A stretch of DNA of 64,000 nt from Nodularia sp. LEGE 06071 (GCF_015207755.1 NZ_JADEWH010000003.1:248001-312000); one strand, 5' to 3'; shown: positions 53,697 through 63,748, counted from the stretch's first letter. The notes: a model not told the origin generated them from the sequence alone. Numbers and translations are program-made.

Positions 53697-54022
53697 ATTT
53701 TAGATTTTAGATTTTAGATTTTAGATTTAGGGGCTGAAGAATTTTAGACTGGGGTTAGCGAAGCGTATGCAGCGCTGCGAGTAGTTGTGATTGATTCCAC
53801 AGATAAATCAGGGGGCTTGTAAGATTAAGGAAGTATTGGTCATAACAGAATAATTATGAAATCTGGAGATAGGTAATAATAGGGTAAAACAGCTGAAATA
53901 ACAGTCCAGCATCCCTATGCTAGTACGGCACGGCAGAAATAAACCATCCCTGACCGAAAAATGAACCCCTAACGGTCTCGGAATTACGAATTACGAATTA
54001 CGAATTACGAATTACGAATTAA
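53697..54022. repeat. Repeat-rich gap between cysS and the CobW gene
   Basis: TTTTAGA heptamers at 53697-53728 directly upstream of cysS, a GCGAAGCGTATGCAGCGCTG unit at 53758-53777, and six units of GAATTAC at 53981-54021. The last is the reverse complement of the heptamer at 5726. No gene is supported in the gap. Confidence 0.8.
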
Positions 54023-54046
54023 TTTTTGATATTTAATCACAGCGCT

Positions 54047-55105
54047 ATGCAATCAATAGTTACTTCCGAATTTACAGCAATGGATGCACCCAAGCAAGGA
54101 ATGCCAGTCACAATTATTACTGGTTTTCTTGGCAGTGGCAAAACAACCTTATTGAATCATATCCTCAGTAATCAACAAGGGTTGAAAACTGCTGTATTAG
54201 TCAATGAGTTTGGCGAAATTGGCATTGATAATGAGCTAATTGTCTCTACTGACGAGAATATGGTGGCTCTCAGCAACGGTTGTATTTGCTGCACTATTAA
54301 TAATGATTTGGTAGATGCAGTTTATCAAGTTTTGGAACGCCAAGATAATTTAGATTATTTAGTAGTAGAAACTACAGGACTGGCTGATCCGTTACCAGTG
54401 GCTTTAACATTTCTCGGTACGGAATTACGAAATTTAACTCGTCTCGATTCGATTATTACCGTAGTCGATGCAGCTAACTACAGTCTGGATTTATTTAACT
54501 CTGAGGCGGCATATAGTCAAATCGCCTACGGTGATATCATTATCCTCAATAAGGCAGACTTGGTTGATGAGGCGGCTTTGAATGATTTAGAACGCAAAAT
54601 CACAGAGATCAAAGAAGGTGCTAGAATTATCCGCACGGAGCGATCGCAAGTTCCACTACCTTTAATTCTCAGCGTAGGTCTGTTTGCATCTGACAAGTAT
54701 TTTAACGAAGCAGAAAAACATGACCATGAACACCATGATCATGATCACTCAAAATGTGACCACGATGATCATGATCATCACCACCATGATCATTCCCACC
54801 ATTTAGAAAATGATGGTTTTACGTCTATATCTTTCCAAAGTGACCAGCCTTTTGCCATCAGAAAATTTCAGAATTTCTTGGATAATCAATTACCCGCAAA
54901 TATTTTCCGGGCTAAAGGAATTATCTGGTTTGATGAAAGTCCTAATCGTCACATTTTCCACCTTTGCGGTAAACGTTTTACTTTGGATGATGATCAATGG
55001 AAGGGTACACCGAAAACTCAGTTGGTGCTAATTGGTCAAGATTTGGATCGTGAAACTCTGATATCTCAGTTGGAAAATTGCCTTTGTGTTCCTTCCACAA
55101 ACTGA
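54047..55105 (+). CDS. CobW/COG0523-family GTPase, metallochaperone-like
   Basis: 352 residues from the ATG at 54047. P-loop GFLGSGKTTLLNHIL, switch region NEFGEIGIDNEL, the metal motif GCICC (CxCC) and GTPase motif ILNKADLVD are all present. At about 232-260 a His/Asp-rich loop (EKHDHEHHDHDHSKCDHDDH and more) should bind Zn or another metal. The C-terminal CobW_C domain follows (FRAKGIIWFDESPNRHIFHL). Such proteins deliver zinc or cobalt to client enzymes under scarcity. No clear Zur box is visible upstream, where heptamer repeats fill the space. Confidence 0.92.
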   Translation: MQSIVTSEFTAMDAPKQGMPVTIITGFLGSGKTTLLNHILSNQQGLKTAVLVNEFGEIGIDNELIVSTDENMVALSNGCICCTINNDLVDAVYQVLERQDNLDYLVVETTGLADPLPVALTFLGTELRNLTRLDSIITVVDAANYSLDLFNSEAAYSQIAYGDIIILNKADLVDEAALNDLERKITEIKEGARIIRTERSQVPLPLILSVGLFASDKYFNEAEKHDHEHHDHDHSKCDHDDHDHHHHDHSHHLENDGFTSISFQSDQPFAIRKFQNFLDNQLPANIFRAKGIIWFDESPNRHIFHLCGKRFTLDDDQWKGTPKTQLVLIGQDLDRETLISQLENCLCVPSTN

Positions 55106-55288
55106 GGTTTGAAATCAGTTAACAGTTAACAAAACATGAGGTGAATTATATCTCTTGACTGATAACTGATAACTGATAACTGTCTTGTTAGGGATTTCCA
55201 GAAAATAAATTACCCCATTTCATCAGACCATCTTTTTTCTTTATCCCCCCTGCTCCCTGCTCCCTGCTCCCCTGCCTACCTCAGCAAT
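55106..55288. other. Intergenic region with short repeats
   Basis: Contains TAACTGATAACTGATAACTG near 55161-55182 and CTCCCTG units at 55251-55270, then the left flank of a MITE-like element. No gene. Confidence 0.55.
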
Positions 55289-55433
55289 CTACGGTGTACA
55301 CAGAAGTCTTGCCTGTCTGCGTTTGAGCCTGTTTTGCCCCCTAAATCCCCCAAGTTTGGGGGACTTTGAAAATTCTTGTTCCCCCAGAATTGGGGGTTAG
55401 GGGGCGATTCGATCACTTGTGTGTACACGGTAG
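55289..55433. mobile_element. MITE-like element, copy 5
   Basis: 145 bp with ends CTACGGTGTACACAGAAGT and ACTTGTGTGTACACGGTAG, flanked by a perfect 11 bp duplication ACCTCAGCAAT (55278-55288 and 55434-55444). Nearly identical to copy 2 in opposite orientation. Confidence 0.95.
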
Positions 55434-55470
55434 ACCTCAGCAATGGGATATTTTTTTAATTGGAAGTCCC

Positions 55471-57003
55471 TTACCTTGGTCTTCCCAGTGTTGTCACATA
55501 TATCACAGCTTCATCTGCCGGAATGCCTAATATCTCATTTACTTGGTCGTCAAAGAAGCCACCGATACCACTGACACCTACACCCAGGTTAGTTGCGGCT
55601 AAGTTCAACCTTTGTCCCAAATGTCCAGCATCCATGTGTAAATAACGGTAAACGCGATCGCCATATTGTGCGATCGCTGATTTAAGATCAGCTGTATGGA
55701 ACAGCACGGCGGCGGCATCTCGCCCTAAATCTTGCCCCAAGCAGAGAAAGTGTAACTCTCGCCGAAAGTTTTTGAAGCGAATCTGTCGTAATTCTTGGGC
55801 TTTGGGTGCGTAATAGTAACAGCCAGATTCCAGTCCCTTCACTCCACTGACCGCAATAAATGTTTCAATTAAATTCAGGTCAAAGTAGTCTGGGGAATTA
55901 TCTAAACTTTGGTCGATGTAATTTTGTGATTGATAGGTGAAATCGAGTAAGCTTTTGAGTTCATCGAAGCTTAAATCATCACCACTGTAGGCGCGGGTAG
56001 AACGTCGCTTGTACATGGTGTTTTCCAAATCTGAAAGTTTTGCTCCCCAGGAAATCGGCGTGGTATTTGTGGGAATTTTCAGACAGAAAGGAAAATTATA
56101 TTTATCCTCCAATAATCTCTCTTGTTTCACCCTGGGTAAATTTAACTTACCAGTTACACCTGGTTCAATTTGGGTGCGACAATGAAAATATTTCAGCAGT
56201 TCACCATCGGGAATTGGTGGATAATTAGTTTCGCTCGCAGAAGGTAAGGCTGTACATCCCAAAGGTAAATTTTGCCGGATATCGAATAAGTCTGCCAGAG
56301 GCAGAACAGCGATCGCACCTTCTTGTTCCGAATCGATATATAGTAAATCATTGATGGCTTCATCCACAAAACCACCAATCAAGTGCGGGCGATAGTCAGT
56401 CATCGCTCCAGCTAGCTCTATATTGCCCAGCAGATGCCCTGCATCTAAAAATATCCGGCGATAGGCTCTATCTTCATATCGCCATGCTGAACGATAAAAA
56501 ACCCCAGTAATGATAATTGCCAATTGGGTACTTTCAATCACGGGATGCCAAAAACAAGCTTCTTGCAAACCTTGCCAAACATCACTTTCCCAATAATGCA
56601 TCAGGGAGTGAGTCCGACATTGGTAGTTATATAATCCTGGTGGTAATAACGGCGTACCACGGGAAACTAGATACACTTCCGCCGGATATAACCCCCCCGC
56701 ACTGGGCGCAGCGCGTAAATATACAGCACTCCCCATTGAAGGCATTCTTGCCGTCAGTCCATAACTGCGGAATAATAACCGTGAAAGTCTTTGCCACCAT
56801 TGAGCATCTGGGTTATTCGCAAATGTCTCTGAAGTGTCTTGGATATAGGGTTTTAGGTCAAAAGTTGTCCCAATTTTGTACTCTTTGAACGGCACTGGCT
56901 GTTTAGCCCAGTCTAACCCCTGAGATTTAGAGGCAAGAGTCTCAGGGTCGTATTTAGTCCGTTCGTGGTAGTGTTGAGCGATGGATTCGCGTATTTCTGG
57001 CAT
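55471..57003 (-). CDS. SagB/ThcOx-type oxidoreductase, two nitroreductase-like domains
   Basis: 510 residues. The first half has RAAPSAGGLYPAEVYLVSRG and FLDAGHLLGNIELAGA; the second half repeats the plan with MYKRRSTRAYSGDDLSFDEL and HMDAGHLGQRLNLAATNLGV, so two FMN-binding nitroreductase folds are fused. SagB-type enzymes oxidise azolines to azoles in peptide natural products, but many two-domain versions are free-standing and of unknown role. No cyclodehydratase or precursor gene is adjacent. A TldD/PmbA pair, which can act on such peptides, lies about 7 kb away on the same strand. Confidence 0.85.
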   Translation of the reverse strand: MPEIRESIAQHYHERTKYDPETLASKSQGLDWAKQPVPFKEYKIGTTFDLKPYIQDTSETFANNPDAQWWQRLSRLLFRSYGLTARMPSMGSAVYLRAAPSAGGLYPAEVYLVSRGTPLLPPGLYNYQCRTHSLMHYWESDVWQGLQEACFWHPVIESTQLAIIITGVFYRSAWRYEDRAYRRIFLDAGHLLGNIELAGAMTDYRPHLIGGFVDEAINDLLYIDSEQEGAIAVLPLADLFDIRQNLPLGCTALPSASETNYPPIPDGELLKYFHCRTQIEPGVTGKLNLPRVKQERLLEDKYNFPFCLKIPTNTTPISWGAKLSDLENTMYKRRSTRAYSGDDLSFDELKSLLDFTYQSQNYIDQSLDNSPDYFDLNLIETFIAVSGVKGLESGCYYYAPKAQELRQIRFKNFRRELHFLCLGQDLGRDAAAVLFHTADLKSAIAQYGDRVYRYLHMDAGHLGQRLNLAATNLGVGVSGIGGFFDDQVNEILGIPADEAVIYVTTLGRPR

Positions 57004-57128
57004 ATTAATTTCAATACTCTTGGCTTTGTTATTTTGATCTTGGCATTCATCAGCCTCATTGTTTCGTGTTAGTTAGTACAAACTGCAAACACATTATGTG
57101 ATGTCTGGTAAATCTTCGTAAATCCCTG

Positions 57129-58046
57129 TTAATCGGAATGAGTTGATTCTGGGATATCTGCCGAAATTACTCTATGGGTTCGTCGCCAACGGGTAACGCC
57201 ATAGATACCAGCCGCTAAAATGAACCACACGGGACTGTAAACTATGAACCAAATACCCAATTTCAACAAGCTTAAACTCAACGCACCCAATGAGTCTGTA
57301 GAGTTATTCCAGGTTTCCTGAATTTGGGACGCTAAGTTAATCTGGGGAATGCTGGTAGATATCGCTGCTTCTAGGTTCAGGGTAATAGTGGAGTATGCAA
57401 CTTGATTTTTTAAACTTTTTAATTGAGCATCAATTTGTTCTATCGATTGTCGGACGTTATTCAATTCTTGAGCTACAGTTAGCACATCTTTAATGGAACC
57501 CGCCCGATCCATAATTTTTTGTAAATTCGCCTCTGTTCTTTGCAGGTTATTTAATCTGGCTTGAAAATCCACTAAGCGATCGCCCACATCTTCGGCAGTA
57601 ATATTACGATTACTTAAAGTGCCTAATTTAGCTAATTCTTTTATAGTAGGTTCTAATCGGTTTTGCGGAACTCGCAGCGTTATCGATGCAGTATGGCGAG
57701 AAGTTTCCCCTGTCGGCTGACGTTCGTTTAAACTGATTAAATCCCCTTGTTGTTGATTAATAATTTGAGAGACAGCATCGATACTCTGACTGACAGAGTT
57801 GACAATCACAGTCATGGCTGCCTTTTTAATCAATTGGGGACGCTCACGGGTTACTGGTGCAGCTTCCGCCTGGGGCGTACTTTCACTAATTGTAGGTGCT
57901 GCGGCTCGATTTTCCAGATTGCCTGAAGACAAAGCCGAATCTAAAGATGGCTGCACAGAAGCAGCGCAACTTGTAAATATTACCCCACCCAGTAAAGCGC
58001 TGACCAACACAGCCGATTTTTGTGGCAATTTCGTCAAAACGCGCAT
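57129..58046 (-). CDS. DUF4349 lipoprotein
   Basis: 305 residues. A signal sequence with lipobox VIFTSC near residue 27 suggests lipid anchoring; a low-complexity linker follows, then the DUF4349 region (KKAAMTVIVNSVSQSIDAVS, RVPQNRLEPTIKELAKLGTL) with a coiled coil (DRLVDFQARLNNLQRTEANL on), and a membrane helix near the C terminus (LGIWFIVYSPVWFILAAGIY). Function unknown, probably envelope-related. Confidence 0.85.
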   Translation of the reverse strand: MRVLTKLPQKSAVLVSALLGGVIFTSCAASVQPSLDSALSSGNLENRAAAPTISESTPQAEAAPVTRERPQLIKKAAMTVIVNSVSQSIDAVSQIINQQQGDLISLNERQPTGETSRHTASITLRVPQNRLEPTIKELAKLGTLSNRNITAEDVGDRLVDFQARLNNLQRTEANLQKIMDRAGSIKDVLTVAQELNNVRQSIEQIDAQLKSLKNQVAYSTITLNLEAAISTSIPQINLASQIQETWNNSTDSLGALSLSLLKLGIWFIVYSPVWFILAAGIYGVTRWRRTHRVISADIPESTHSD

Positions 58047-58169
58047 AATCTACCCCCAGATGGATGAAACTAATTTCAGTATGGCTGGGGTAAAACTCAA
58101 AGTCGAGATGGTTGCGATTTATGTAACAGAATAGACATCGATCTCATTCCACAAACACCGATAGGCTCA

Positions 58170-58206
58170 GATCCCCGACTTCTTCAAGAAGTCGGGGATC
58201 TTTTTG
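58170..58206. other. Perfect 15 bp palindrome with T-run in a divergent promoter region
   Basis: GATCCCCGACTTCTT and its exact complement AAGAAGTCGGGGATC, one base apart, followed by TTTTTG. It looks like a terminator for + strand transcription, but no + strand gene ends here: the two flanking genes diverge. GATCCCCGACTTCTT palindromes are a widespread cyanobacterial repeat. Confidence 0.7.
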
Positions 58207-58267
58207 TTCGATAAACCTCTCTAGAGATGAATTGTCAAAAATCCCTGAGCAGTTACTAAATTAAGTA

Positions 58268-59164
58268 ATGGTACTGCAAACTAAAACGATCAGCATGGAA
58301 ACCACACAACTAGGAAACACAGGTGTATACGTGAGTGCAATTGGCTTGGGTGGAATGCCGATGTCAATTTACGATCGCCCTCCTGAATCCCAATCAATCG
58401 CAGTCATTCATCGCGCTTTAGATTTAGGCATTACATTTATTGACACTGCCGACTCTTATTGCAAAGATGAATCAGACAAGCACCACAACGAGCGACTCAT
58501 TCACCAAGCACTTACCAGTTACAAAGGTGATATCAGCCAAGTAATTGTCGCTACCAAAGGCGGTTTGATGCGTCCTGATGGTAGTTGGGGACGTAACGGC
58601 AACCCAGAACATTTACGCCAAACAATTCGGGAAAGCTTTGAGATTTTAGGGGGAGATAAACCCATTGATTTGTGGCAATACCATTCTCCAGATCCTAATT
58701 ACACCATAGAAGCATCCCTGACACCAGCCAAAGAAGCCGTAGAAGCCGGTTTGATTCGATTTGTGGGAGTTTCTAACTTTTCTGTGGAACAAATTAAACA
58801 AGCGCGGGATGTAGTGGATATTGTCTCCGTGCAGAATCAATACAGTCCTTGGGAACGACAGCCAGAAACTGATGGCGTGCTGCAATATTGTGAACAGGAA
58901 AAAATCACCTTTTTGCCGTGGAGTCCCTTTGGGGGAATGCGTCGCCATAGCAACTTGCCAGATATTCAGGCGATCGCGCAATTAGCCCAAGAAAAAAACG
59001 TATCATTATACTGTATTGTTTTGGCATGGTTGCGTTCCAAATCCCCATGTATATTGCCCATTCCTGGCGCTAGCAAAGTTTCCAGCATTGAAGACACAGT
59101 GCGTGCTGTGGAAGTGAAACTATCAGAAGCGGAAGTGCAAAAAATAGATCAGGCAACTTCGTAA
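58268..59164 (+). CDS. Aldo/keto reductase
   Basis: 298 residues from the ATG at 58268; a second ATG nine codons in (METTQLGNTG) is equally likely. AKR fold: GLGGMPMSIYDRPPESQSI, FIDTADSYCKDESDKHHNER with the catalytic Asp and Tyr, VATKGGLMRPDG with the Lys, and YHSPDPNYTIEASL with the His. The NADPH-binding end reads IPGASKVSSIEDT. Substrate unknown. ilvC starts 78 bases after its stop on the same strand. Confidence 0.92.
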   Translation: MVLQTKTISMETTQLGNTGVYVSAIGLGGMPMSIYDRPPESQSIAVIHRALDLGITFIDTADSYCKDESDKHHNERLIHQALTSYKGDISQVIVATKGGLMRPDGSWGRNGNPEHLRQTIRESFEILGGDKPIDLWQYHSPDPNYTIEASLTPAKEAVEAGLIRFVGVSNFSVEQIKQARDVVDIVSVQNQYSPWERQPETDGVLQYCEQEKITFLPWSPFGGMRRHSNLPDIQAIAQLAQEKNVSLYCIVLAWLRSKSPCILPIPGASKVSSIEDTVRAVEVKLSEAEVQKIDQATS

Positions 59165-60238
<1,074 letters not shown>

Positions 60239-60246
60239 TCAACCTT

Positions 60247-60385
60247 TGTAGTGAGGGCTTCAGCCCTGAAATTAAAACTCACAGCGCTTTGCAAGTCAAT
60301 GAAGTACACACCTTAATATTATAAATCTTGTGGGGTGGGCATCCTGCCCGCCCTTGTGTACTTCACTCAAATGAAATATGCTGTT
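60247..60385. repeat. Composite dispersed repeat downstream of ilvC
   Basis: TAGTGAGGGCTTCAGCCCTG (also at 43142), then CAGCGCTTTGCAAGTCAATG + AAGTACAC (also near 50833 and 32228), then ATAAATCTTGTGGGGTGGGC with CCTGCCCGCCC and ACTTCACTCAAATGAAATAT (also at 30549). Several small repeats appear to travel together. Confidence 0.7.
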
Positions 60386-60393
60386 ATTCCTCA

Positions 60394-61158
60394 CTAGAAA
60401 TAACCAAGAAAAGATTTTATCCTAGCTACAGTAGAGTAGACGTTTTTTTCATCAGTATATTCTGGATTAATTGGAATCTCTTCGTAAGATTGCAGCACAA
60501 TCACAGCGCGGTATTGTCTACCGTATTTAAATTGCTTATCTTGAATCTCCAAACGCAGAATCTTTTCTAGCGGTTCCTCGATAATTTTCTGAACACGTAA
60601 ACTTTTACGCTCAATAAATACCTGATTCAGACTTTTATAGAAAATACAATTACTCACCGGCGCTGTCAATTCAAAAGCACCAATAGCCATCCCAATTAAC
60701 AGACATAAATTTTTGAACAACATCGATTGACGTTGATTTTGTTCTAGTAATAAAAACCTTTGCCCAGAATTAATATAATTGTTAATTAATTGGGAATCTT
60801 GCTGATTTTTGCCATAGCTCTGACCAGATATCAGATCCCGTTCTCCCACAGAAGTCAGAATGACAACGTGATAATGTGTACTCCGGCTCTGTCTAGTAGT
60901 CTTCACATATGCGTTCTGAATATCAAAAATTCTCAGCCTCTGTTTCCTTCCCAGCAAACTAAACTGCCTCAATTCACAATTCATTTCGCTAGGTAAAGGG
61001 CGTTCGCAAGTGAGTCTGGCGGTAGCAAAATCAAAAAACAAGCAGTAAATCAGAAAACCCAAACAGCCAATAAAAAATGATCCCCCAAACAGCCATCTGC
61101 GAATCGGTAGGTGCTGGAGCCGTAATCGAGTGGGCGTTTCTTCGACAATTTTCATCAA
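60394..61158 (-). CDS. Two-helix membrane protein, unknown function
   Basis: 254 residues. Two membrane helices (LFGGSFFIGCLGFLIYCLFF and LFKNLCLLIGMAIGAFELTA) separate two soluble parts. The part between them has ERPLPSEMNCELRQFSLLGR and HYHVVILTSVGERDL, and the last ~85 residues repeat a similar beta-rich plan (RKSLRVQKIIEEPLEKILRL), so it may hold PH-like domains. I know no function; it has the look of a conserved cyanobacterial hypothetical. Confidence 0.65.
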   Translation of the reverse strand: MMKIVEETPTRLRLQHLPIRRWLFGGSFFIGCLGFLIYCLFFDFATARLTCERPLPSEMNCELRQFSLLGRKQRLRIFDIQNAYVKTTRQSRSTHYHVVILTSVGERDLISGQSYGKNQQDSQLINNYINSGQRFLLLEQNQRQSMLFKNLCLLIGMAIGAFELTAPVSNCIFYKSLNQVFIERKSLRVQKIIEEPLEKILRLEIQDKQFKYGRQYRAVIVLQSYEEIPINPEYTDEKNVYSTVARIKSFLGYF

Positions 61159-61228
61159 TTTTGGTATATAAAAGACTTAACTCATAACTTCAGTATTCCC
61201 CTCAAAGTCAGCATACCAATCACAACAT

Positions 61229-62074
61229 ATGCCAAAAATGCACCGTAACCCTGTCAAGCTGCTATCTCAAAGGCTAGGGAGTCAATTAACTTTATTATTC
61301 CTAGCTTGCTTTCTGGGGATGCAAAATGCTGTACAAGCCCAGTCTCAGCCAGCAACCGGACTTCTGCCATTTTTCGATAATATAAATAATCCGGTTCCTG
61401 TAGGTTTCCCCAGAGGGCAGAAATTAGACATTACGCCACCCCCTCCACAGCTAAATTCCTTTGACAAAGCTGTCCTCAAAATCTGCGGTCCCATCGGCAC
61501 AAAAGTCACTCCCAATCAATTTAAACAGTTGTTGTCTGATTACCCAGGTGTATTACAGAAACTTCAGACAGTTAGCGGCGGCGAACTCCGTCCGGGACGC
61601 AGAAATAAAACCGAATTTATCGCAGATTTAACGGATATCTGGTTTAAGAATCGGGGATTTGAACATATTTTTTGTGGTGAACTCAAGAGCGCTGATGATA
61701 TTGGTGGCTTGCATTTTTATGGTAGATATTTACAGTTACAAAATGAGGGAATTGGCGGACGCTTACCGAATAATCAGCGGCGTGAGGAAGTTGTTTCTGG
61801 TGTAATTTATACAATGGGTGTTGTGATTAAACAAGGAAACCGCACATTTACAGATGTGATTAAAGGCTATAGCTATCTGAGTAATGCTGAAGAATTGCTT
61901 ATAGATGCGACCCAAATTTTTAAACTGCAAGAAAATTCTGAGGGAGCGTGTATTTTTAATGTGCGAGACCGGGATACTGGAACCACTTTTCCTAAAGTTT
62001 TTGTGCGGAGACAAAAAGCGATAGTTACCTTCTACCCCGATGCTACTCCCCAAGGTGCAAACTGTAAAAGATAA
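61229..62074 (+). CDS. Secreted EndoU-like nuclease domain protein
   Basis: 281 residues with an N-terminal signal peptide (LTLLFLACFLGMQNAVQA). The core fits the EndoU fold: RGFEHIFCGELKSADDIGGL then HFYGRYLQLQNEGIGGRLP gives the two active-site His, and FTDVIKGYSYLSNAEELLID the conserved Lys and strand. EndoU enzymes cut RNA after uridines, and bacterial ones are often toxins delivered to rivals. Here it is a single-domain exported protein, with no visible immunity gene. A GNAT gene follows four bases later. Confidence 0.75.
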   Translation: MPKMHRNPVKLLSQRLGSQLTLLFLACFLGMQNAVQAQSQPATGLLPFFDNINNPVPVGFPRGQKLDITPPPPQLNSFDKAVLKICGPIGTKVTPNQFKQLLSDYPGVLQKLQTVSGGELRPGRRNKTEFIADLTDIWFKNRGFEHIFCGELKSADDIGGLHFYGRYLQLQNEGIGGRLPNNQRREEVVSGVIYTMGVVIKQGNRTFTDVIKGYSYLSNAEELLIDATQIFKLQENSEGACIFNVRDRDTGTTFPKVFVRRQKAIVTFYPDATPQGANCKR

Positions 62075-62078
62075 ATAA

Positions 62079-62618
62079 ATGAAGCTAGAAACAGAACGTC
62101 TGTTACTGCGTGAGTTTGTAGATACTGACTGGCCAGCAGTTTTTGCCTATCAATCAGATCCTTTATACTTGCGTTACTACAACTGGACTCACCTTACACA
62201 GACCGATGCTCGTGAATTTGTTCAGATGTTTATTAATCAGCAAAAAGAACGTCCACGAATAAAGTTTCAGTTGGCTGTTGTCCTCAAAGATGAAAATCAT
62301 CTGATTGGCAATTGTGGTGTCCGTATCAATGATATGGAACTAAAGGAAGCAAACATTGGTTATGAACTGGATAGTCGATATTGGGGACGCGGTTATGCTA
62401 CGGAAGCAGCACGAGCTATTTTGAAATTCGGCTTTGAAGAACTGAAAATCCATCGTATCTGGTCATGGTGCGTTGCAGAAAATTTAAGTTCTGTGCGGGT
62501 ATTAGAAAAAAACAGTATGCGCTGTGAGGGTCGTCTACAGGAAAAAGAATTGATCAAAGGTAAATGGTACGATAGCTTGATTTACGCTATCCTTGACCAC
62601 GAGTGGAAAAAGATTTAA
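62079..62618 (+). CDS. GNAT acetyltransferase, RimJ/RimL type
   Basis: 179 residues. LETERLLLREFVDTDWPAVF is the standard start of RimJ/RimL-like proteins, GYELDSRYWGRGYATEAARA the acetyl-CoA loop and WCVAENLSSVRVLEKNSMRC the motif B helix. It should acetylate an N-terminal or free amine of a protein or small molecule. It begins four bases after the EndoU gene, so the two are likely one transcript, though a functional link is not obvious. Confidence 0.88.
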   Translation: MKLETERLLLREFVDTDWPAVFAYQSDPLYLRYYNWTHLTQTDAREFVQMFINQQKERPRIKFQLAVVLKDENHLIGNCGVRINDMELKEANIGYELDSRYWGRGYATEAARAILKFGFEELKIHRIWSWCVAENLSSVRVLEKNSMRCEGRLQEKELIKGKWYDSLIYAILDHEWKKI

Positions 62619-62710
62619 TTCCTTCAATGACTACTCCACGCAAGCTATCATACAGAGTTGGTATTTTTTCTAAAAATATCTCAAATAAAAGTCCAACAAA
62701 TAACAAAAAT

Positions 62711-63051
62711 ATGAATAATCAAACAACAATTAACAAATCTCTAATTACCCAACTGCGAGAACAAATTGAATATCTAGTGCTGGTGTTCTCAGCAAAGTCA
62801 TAACTCAAGATAAAGCTTGTCAATACACTTTATTTTGTTTAGCAGCTACAACTGAAATTTCTGAGCATACTTCGACTCGCAATGCGACTGTTAATGTTTT
62901 GGAAGGCAGAGGTTTACTCACCTTATCAGGTAAAGATGTTACACTTGAACCTGGAGTTTTTATCTTTATACCTGCTCATGCACCCCATGCCTTGAAAGCA
63001 GAAGAAAAATTAGCTTTTATCCTCACACTTTCTGAAAAAATAGATAAATAG
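62711..63051 (+). pseudogene. Cupin-domain protein gene with a one-base frameshift
   Basis: The first frame gives MNNQTTINKSLITQLREQIE and runs out at 62803. Dropping one base near 62775 continues in another frame as SAGVLSKVITQDKACQYTLF, then EGRGLLTLSGKDVTLEPGVF and IPAHAPHALKAEEKL to a TAG at 63049. Joined, the product is a ~113-residue cupin with the usual EG-x-G and PAHxPH metal-type positions. Total length is 341, one short of a multiple of three. Either a true pseudogene or a sequencing error. The next gene starts 12 bases on. Confidence 0.75.
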
Positions 63052-63063
63052 GAGTTTTACCAA

Positions 63064-63558
63064 ATGTCAATGTTAATTTCAACTTTCACCCAATATTTAG
63101 ATATTTCTCAAATTCAATTAGAAGCTATGTTCACAATATCACTCATTGAGTTGCTCAATTCACCGGAACTGCAAGCAAAACTAGATAGTTTAGATACCAA
63201 TTTACTGAGGGAAACTTTACCTACAGCCGGGGCAGTTTTAGCTAAAGAATTACCGCCTTTTTACCACTGGCTGAAACACGAGTTAGGGGTGAAGCGCGTT
63301 CCTGATAGTCCTGACCATACAACAAAATGGGTAATTGGTTTTGTAAATAATCAAGAAAGTTTAATTCGTTTAGTGGAGTTACACCGTCCAGTTCCTCGTC
63401 TGGCTTTAGAAGCTGCTATTCCTCGCTTGGTAGGAGTGTTTGCAGGTGTGGAAGATGAGCAAATCAAGCAAGAATGGCAAAAAGCTGTGGCTGCACTCTG
63501 TTTAGTTCTAGTTGTCGCATCTCGTGAACAAGATAGGTTAAATTTAGCAGTTGTCTGA
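63064..63558 (+). CDS. Hypothetical protein downstream of the cupin gene
   Basis: 164 residues with GGAG at 63051-63054 before the ATG; another ATG at residue 22 (MFTISLIELLN) is possible. Helical and soluble, with AVLAKELPPFYHWLKHELGV, PDSPDHTTKWVIGFVNNQES and AIPRLVGVFAGVEDEQIKQE. No family is recognised. The close spacing suggests it was co-transcribed with the cupin protein. Confidence 0.65.
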   Translation: MSMLISTFTQYLDISQIQLEAMFTISLIELLNSPELQAKLDSLDTNLLRETLPTAGAVLAKELPPFYHWLKHELGVKRVPDSPDHTTKWVIGFVNNQESLIRLVELHRPVPRLALEAAIPRLVGVFAGVEDEQIKQEWQKAVAALCLVLVVASREQDRLNLAVV

Positions 63559-63605
63559 AGTAGGATATAGCAATTCCCATTCAAGTGAGGTACAAGCAGT
63601 AATAA

Positions 63606-63736
63606 TTAAACGCAGATGGACGCAGATAAACGCAGATAATTTTCTACTTTATTAGGTTTCTTCTGATATGATTGTTGTTTGTGTTGTGATTTGTTTCTAG
63701 TTAAGATGGTGCGTTGTGCTGCGCGACAACACACCC
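63606..63736. repeat. Short repeats after the last intact gene
   Basis: CGCAGATGGACGCAGATAAA + CGCAGATAA at 63612-63640 (10-11-base direct units), then a palindrome GGTGCGTTGTGCTGCGCGAC + AACACACC at 63706-63733. Similar GTGCGTTG..CAACGCACC arms occur inside MITE copy 4. Confidence 0.65.
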
Positions 63737-63748
63737 GACAATTATGGT

